Below are positions 61,403 to 64,000 of a stretch of DNA of 64,000 bases, one piece after another (position 1 is the stretch's first letter; the number at the start of each line of letters is the position of its first letter). The notes beneath the pieces were generated by a model. It ran no database searches, had not been told where the DNA came from, and saw only the letters and a list, made by a program, of their open reading frames with translations. This DNA comes from Microbacterium testaceum (GTDB taxonomy: Bacteria; Actinomycetota; Actinomycetes; Actinomycetales; Microbacteriaceae): NCBI RefSeq assembly GCF_020781835.1, contig NZ_JAJGNJ010000010.1, positions 1 through 64,000 on the forward strand, written 5' to 3'. A program made the translations under genes and the position numbers.

Positions 61403-62278
61403 GTGCCGAACCCTTACGCCCCGCTCCTGGCCGAGATCCCGGTCCAGCGGCGCACGGCCGAGGTCCTCGGCGGCACGACGGCGTACTGGACGTACGGCGA
61501 CGAGGACGCTGCGACCACGATCGTCGCGGTGCACGGGTTCCGCGGCGAGCATCATGGGCTCGAGCCGGTCGTGGCGCATCTGCCCGGCATCCGGGTCATC
61601 TCTCCGGATCTCCCCGGGTTCGGCGAGACGGCTCCGCTGCCGGGCCGCGCGCACGACCTCGACGCGTACGCGGACTGGCTGCGCGCGTTCGTGGAGTCCG
61701 AAGCGCCGGGGGCGGTCGTCCTGGGGCATTCGTTCGGCTCGATCGTGGCGTCTGCCGCGGTCGCCGGGGGACTCGCGACGCCGCGGCTCATCCTCGTCAA
61801 CCCGATCGGCGCGCCGGCCCTCGAGGGGCCCCGTGGAGTGCTGACGCGCTTGGCGGTCTTCTACTACCTCGCGGGCGCGCGCCTGCCCCGCGCGCTCGGC
61901 GACGCGCTGCTGCGCAACGCCCTGATCGTGCGCGTCATGAGCGTCGCGATGGCCAAGACGCGCGAGCCCGCGCTGCGGCGCTTCGTGCACGAGCAGCACG
62001 ACACGTACTTCTCCCGCTTCGCCGACCGCGACGTGCTCCACGAGGCGTTCGTCACGAGCGTCTCGCACGACGTGCGCGCGTTCGCGCCCCGCATCGCGCA
62101 GCCGACGCTGCTCATCGCCGCCGAGAAGGATGACATCACCCCCATCGAGGCCGAGCGTCACCTCGCGACGCTCTTCCCGGATGCCGAGCTGGTCGAGATC
62201 CCCGCGGTCGGACACCTGATCCACTACGAGACGCCCGCCGCCGCGGCATCCGCGATCCGCGAGTTCCTCGCGCGCTGA
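61403..62278 (+). CDS. Alpha/beta hydrolase
   Basis: 291 aa. VAVHGFRGEHHGLEPV, nucleophile Ser in LGHSFGSIVA, Asp in AAEKDDITP and His in VGHLIHYE complete the triad. Substrate unknown. GTG start with TAGAAT (61391-61396) 6 nt upstream, so leaderless. Divergent from the exonuclease gene but with a different promoter type. Confidence 0.88.
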   Translation: MPNPYAPLLAEIPVQRRTAEVLGGTTAYWTYGDEDAATTIVAVHGFRGEHHGLEPVVAHLPGIRVISPDLPGFGETAPLPGRAHDLDAYADWLRAFVESEAPGAVVLGHSFGSIVASAAVAGGLATPRLILVNPIGAPALEGPRGVLTRLAVFYYLAGARLPRALGDALLRNALIVRVMSVAMAKTREPALRRFVHEQHDTYFSRFADRDVLHEAFVTSVSHDVRAFAPRIAQPTLLIAAEKDDITPIEAERHLATLFPDAELVEIPAVGHLIHYETPAAAASAIREFLAR

Positions 62279-62317
62279 CGCTCCGCGGGCCGACGCCTGT
62301 CTTCGGCGCTGACGACG

Positions 62318-62878
62318 CTAGGCGGGCTGGTCCGCCTTGCGTCGGCGGTACGCGTTGACGTTCATGCGGTTCCCGCAGTTCCCCGCGTCGCAGTAGCGCT
62401 TCGAGCCGTTCTTGGAGAAATCGACGTACACCCCGCTGCAGTCGTCGGCGTCGCACACCCGCACGCGCGCATACTCGTCGGCGCGGATCACATCGACGAA
62501 CGCCATCGCCGCCTCGACCAGCATGCGCTGGGCGAGCGGGTCGGAGGGGTCGGAGGCGTGGATGTGCCAGTCGAACCCGTCGTGCCGCACCAGTTGGGGG
62601 AGCGCTTTCCCGTCCCGGAGCATCGCGTTGACCAGCGGCACCGACCCGTCGCGATCGACCGTCCACAGTTCGTGGATTCGCGACCGGATGCCGCGCACCG
62701 CCGCCAGCTCCCGGTCATCGCGAGTGCGCGAGCCCGTGTAGCCGTGCCGGGTCGCGAAGTCCTCGAGCTGATCCGCCGAGACCAGCGTGTCGACCCCGGT
62801 CGTGTCGGTGTGGGGGAGCGTGTTGACCAGCTCGACCGTGGCGCGGAGGACGAGCTCGGTGTCACGGATGAAGACCAT
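62318..62878 (-). CDS. CGNR zinc-finger (ABATE-domain) regulator
   Basis: 186 aa. N-terminal ABATE-like domain, then the C-terminal zinc finger: C-x4-C in VCDADDCSGVYVDFS and YCDAGNCGNRMNVNAYRRRK, with the CGNR motif. Stress-linked regulators of actinobacteria; DNA binding is presumed. AGGAG precedes the ATG. Divergent from the EamA transporter, with a 14-bp direct repeat between them. Confidence 0.92.
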   Translation of the reverse strand: MVFIRDTELVLRATVELVNTLPHTDTTGVDTLVSADQLEDFATRHGYTGSRTRDDRELAAVRGIRSRIHELWTVDRDGSVPLVNAMLRDGKALPQLVRHDGFDWHIHASDPSDPLAQRMLVEAAMAFVDVIRADEYARVRVCDADDCSGVYVDFSKNGSKRYCDAGNCGNRMNVNAYRRRKADQPA

Positions 62879-62879
62879 G

Positions 62880-62940
62880 TTGACTCCTGACAGGCGAAGG
62901 CTCTACTGTCACGAGTGTAAACGTTATTGACTCCTGACAG
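62880..62940. promoter_or_regulatory. Direct repeats between CGNR regulator and EamA gene
   Basis: TTGACTCCTGACAG occurs at 62880-62893 and again at 62927-62940, 47 bp apart centre to centre. One copy covers the ribosome-binding region of the CGNR gene, the other lies just before the EamA start. This is a likely operator pair for the CGNR regulator. Confidence 0.55.
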
Positions 62941-62949
62941 CGGGCTTGC

Positions 62950-63942
62950 ATGACCACTTCTTCCGTCGCCCTCCCACGCCTGGCCCACCACGGCTCCGGC
63001 GCCGTCACCGGCCTCCTGATCGCCGTCGCGTCGGCGCTGGCGTTCTCCTCGAGCGGCCCGTTCGTCAAGCCACTGCTCGAGGGTGGTTGGTCGCTCGGCG
63101 CGGTCCTGCTGGTGCGCATGGGGGTGGCATCCCTGCTGCTGTCGCCCGCGCTCATCCGCGCGGTGCGTCGTCAGCCGGGATTCCTGCGACGCCACGGGAC
63201 GACCATCGTCGCGTTCGGGCTGACGGCGGTCGCCGGATGCCAGGTCTTCTACTTCGCGGCGATGCAGCGCATGCCGGTCGCCGTCGCCCTGCTGATCCAG
63301 TACATCGCGCCGGTTCTGCTCGTGGTCGCCGTGTGGGCGCGGACACGGCGGGCGCCCTCGAGGCTCGTGATGATCGGTTCCGTCGTGGCGATGGCGGGCC
63401 TCGTGCTCGTCGTGGACATCAGCGGCGCCCGGTTCGATCTGCTCGGCACCCTCTTCGCCCTGTGTGCCGCGGTGTGCTCGGCGGCGTACTTCGTCATCGC
63501 CGCCCGCGCGGGCGATCAGCTGCCGCCGCTCGCGCTCGCGGCGGGCGGCCTGGTGACCGGAACGGTCATCATGGGCGTGCTCGTGGCCGTCGGCGTCCTG
63601 CCGTTCGCGGCGCCCGCCATCACGGTGCCCCTGCTGGGGATGGAGGTCCCCGGCATCCTGCCCCTGCTCTGGGTCGGGGCTGTGGCGACGACTGTCGGTT
63701 ACGCGCTGGGCGTGATCGCCGTCCCGCTCATCGGGTCTCGAGTGGCGTCGTTCGTCGGGCTCAGCGAAGTGCTGTTCGCCCTCGGATTCGCGTGGCTGCT
63801 GCTGGGCGAGACGCCCGCGCCGGTGCAGTTCGTCGGGGGAGCGGTGCTGCTGGTCGGTGTCGTGCTCGTGCGGCTGGATGCCGGTGATCCGGTCGAGCCG
63901 CGAACCGAGACGGCGAGCGTACCGGTGGTACCGGCACCCTGA
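62950..63942 (+). CDS. EamA-family drug/metabolite transporter
   Basis: 330 aa with ten membrane helices in two EamA repeats (ASALAFSSSGPFVKPLLEGG... and LFALCAAVCSAAYFVIAARAG...). RhaT/YdcZ-like exporters of this family move amino acids or drugs; substrate unknown. Probably controlled by the divergent CGNR protein. The last 58 bases of the window after it hold nothing recognisable. Confidence 0.9.
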   Translation: MTTSSVALPRLAHHGSGAVTGLLIAVASALAFSSSGPFVKPLLEGGWSLGAVLLVRMGVASLLLSPALIRAVRRQPGFLRRHGTTIVAFGLTAVAGCQVFYFAAMQRMPVAVALLIQYIAPVLLVVAVWARTRRAPSRLVMIGSVVAMAGLVLVVDISGARFDLLGTLFALCAAVCSAAYFVIAARAGDQLPPLALAAGGLVTGTVIMGVLVAVGVLPFAAPAITVPLLGMEVPGILPLLWVGAVATTVGYALGVIAVPLIGSRVASFVGLSEVLFALGFAWLLLGETPAPVQFVGGAVLLVGVVLVRLDAGDPVEPRTETASVPVVPAP

Positions 63943-64000
63943 TCGGGTGGGGGGAGTCGCGAGACGCCCCGCAGCGCGTCCGTGGTCGACGGCCACGAAC

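Overview
The window is chromosomal DNA from a high-GC actinobacterium, most likely Microbacterium or a close relative in Microbacteriaceae. The reasons are the strong GC bias of third codon positions, typical actinobacterial genes (whiA, rbpA, opcA, SUF without sufS, 13E12-type HNH protein), many GTG starts, frequent GTGA/ATGA start-stop overlaps, and -10 boxes (TANNNT) lying only 6-7 nt before start codons, which implies leaderless mRNAs. I see no prophage, insertion sequence, CRISPR array or tRNA. The assignment to genus is inference.

Layout. 1-110: 3' end of a 5S rRNA and its terminator. 218-8427: MFS exporter, GH13 enzyme, small GIY-YIG protein, glycine-rich protein, then a histidine kinase coupled to a 7TM protein with a degenerate GGDEF-like domain, facing a single-domain response regulator. 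8538-19779: coaE, uvrB, a VOC protein, an OhrR-like regulator with a divergent small Cys protein, then uvrA-uvrC-rapZ-whiA. 19971-24427: sodA, then gap-pgk-tpiA-secG-rbpA. 24489-32644 (minus): the pentose-phosphate operon tkt-tal-pgi-zwf-opcA-pgl. 32869-35435: ctaB and ctaA for heme A. 35689-39782: SUF operon sufB-sufD-Rieske-sufC-sufT. 39886-46149: MalY-type lyase, then an iron-siderophore utilisation locus (siderophore-interacting reductase plus a binding protein, two permeases and an ATPase) with two DtxR/IdeR-like iron boxes. 46337-50083: ABC-F ATPase and a SURF1 operon. 50203-57873: fabG, hydrolase, serB, luxS, glgC/glgA, ABC ATPase, type-B L31, Lrp regulator, small hydrolase. 57903-63942: nitrilase, DUF222/HNH protein, DEDDh exonuclease, hydrolase, CGNR regulator and EamA transporter.

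Main discovery candidate. Six genes scattered over both strands (GIY-YIG protein, uvrB, uvrA, an alpha/beta hydrolase, the DUF222/HNH protein and the DEDDh exonuclease) carry the same promoter, RTGTCGGNN-N8-TANNNT, with the start codon 6-7 nt after the -10 box. This matches the mycobacterial RecA-independent DNA-damage promoter (RecA-NDp, TTGTCRGTG-N8-TANNNT, activated by PafBC). Two of the six are core excision-repair genes and three more are nuclease-type proteins, so the window appears to expose a dispersed, leaderless DNA-damage regulon with new candidate members.

Other points of interest are the kinase/pseudo-GGDEF/receiver module, direct repeats at a CGNR regulator, a MarR-type operator containing the promoter of a small Cys protein, a 16-bp tandem repeat, and the abundance of GGATGCC/GGCATCC, which also forms the arms of three terminators, as DNA-uptake sequences do in other bacteria.
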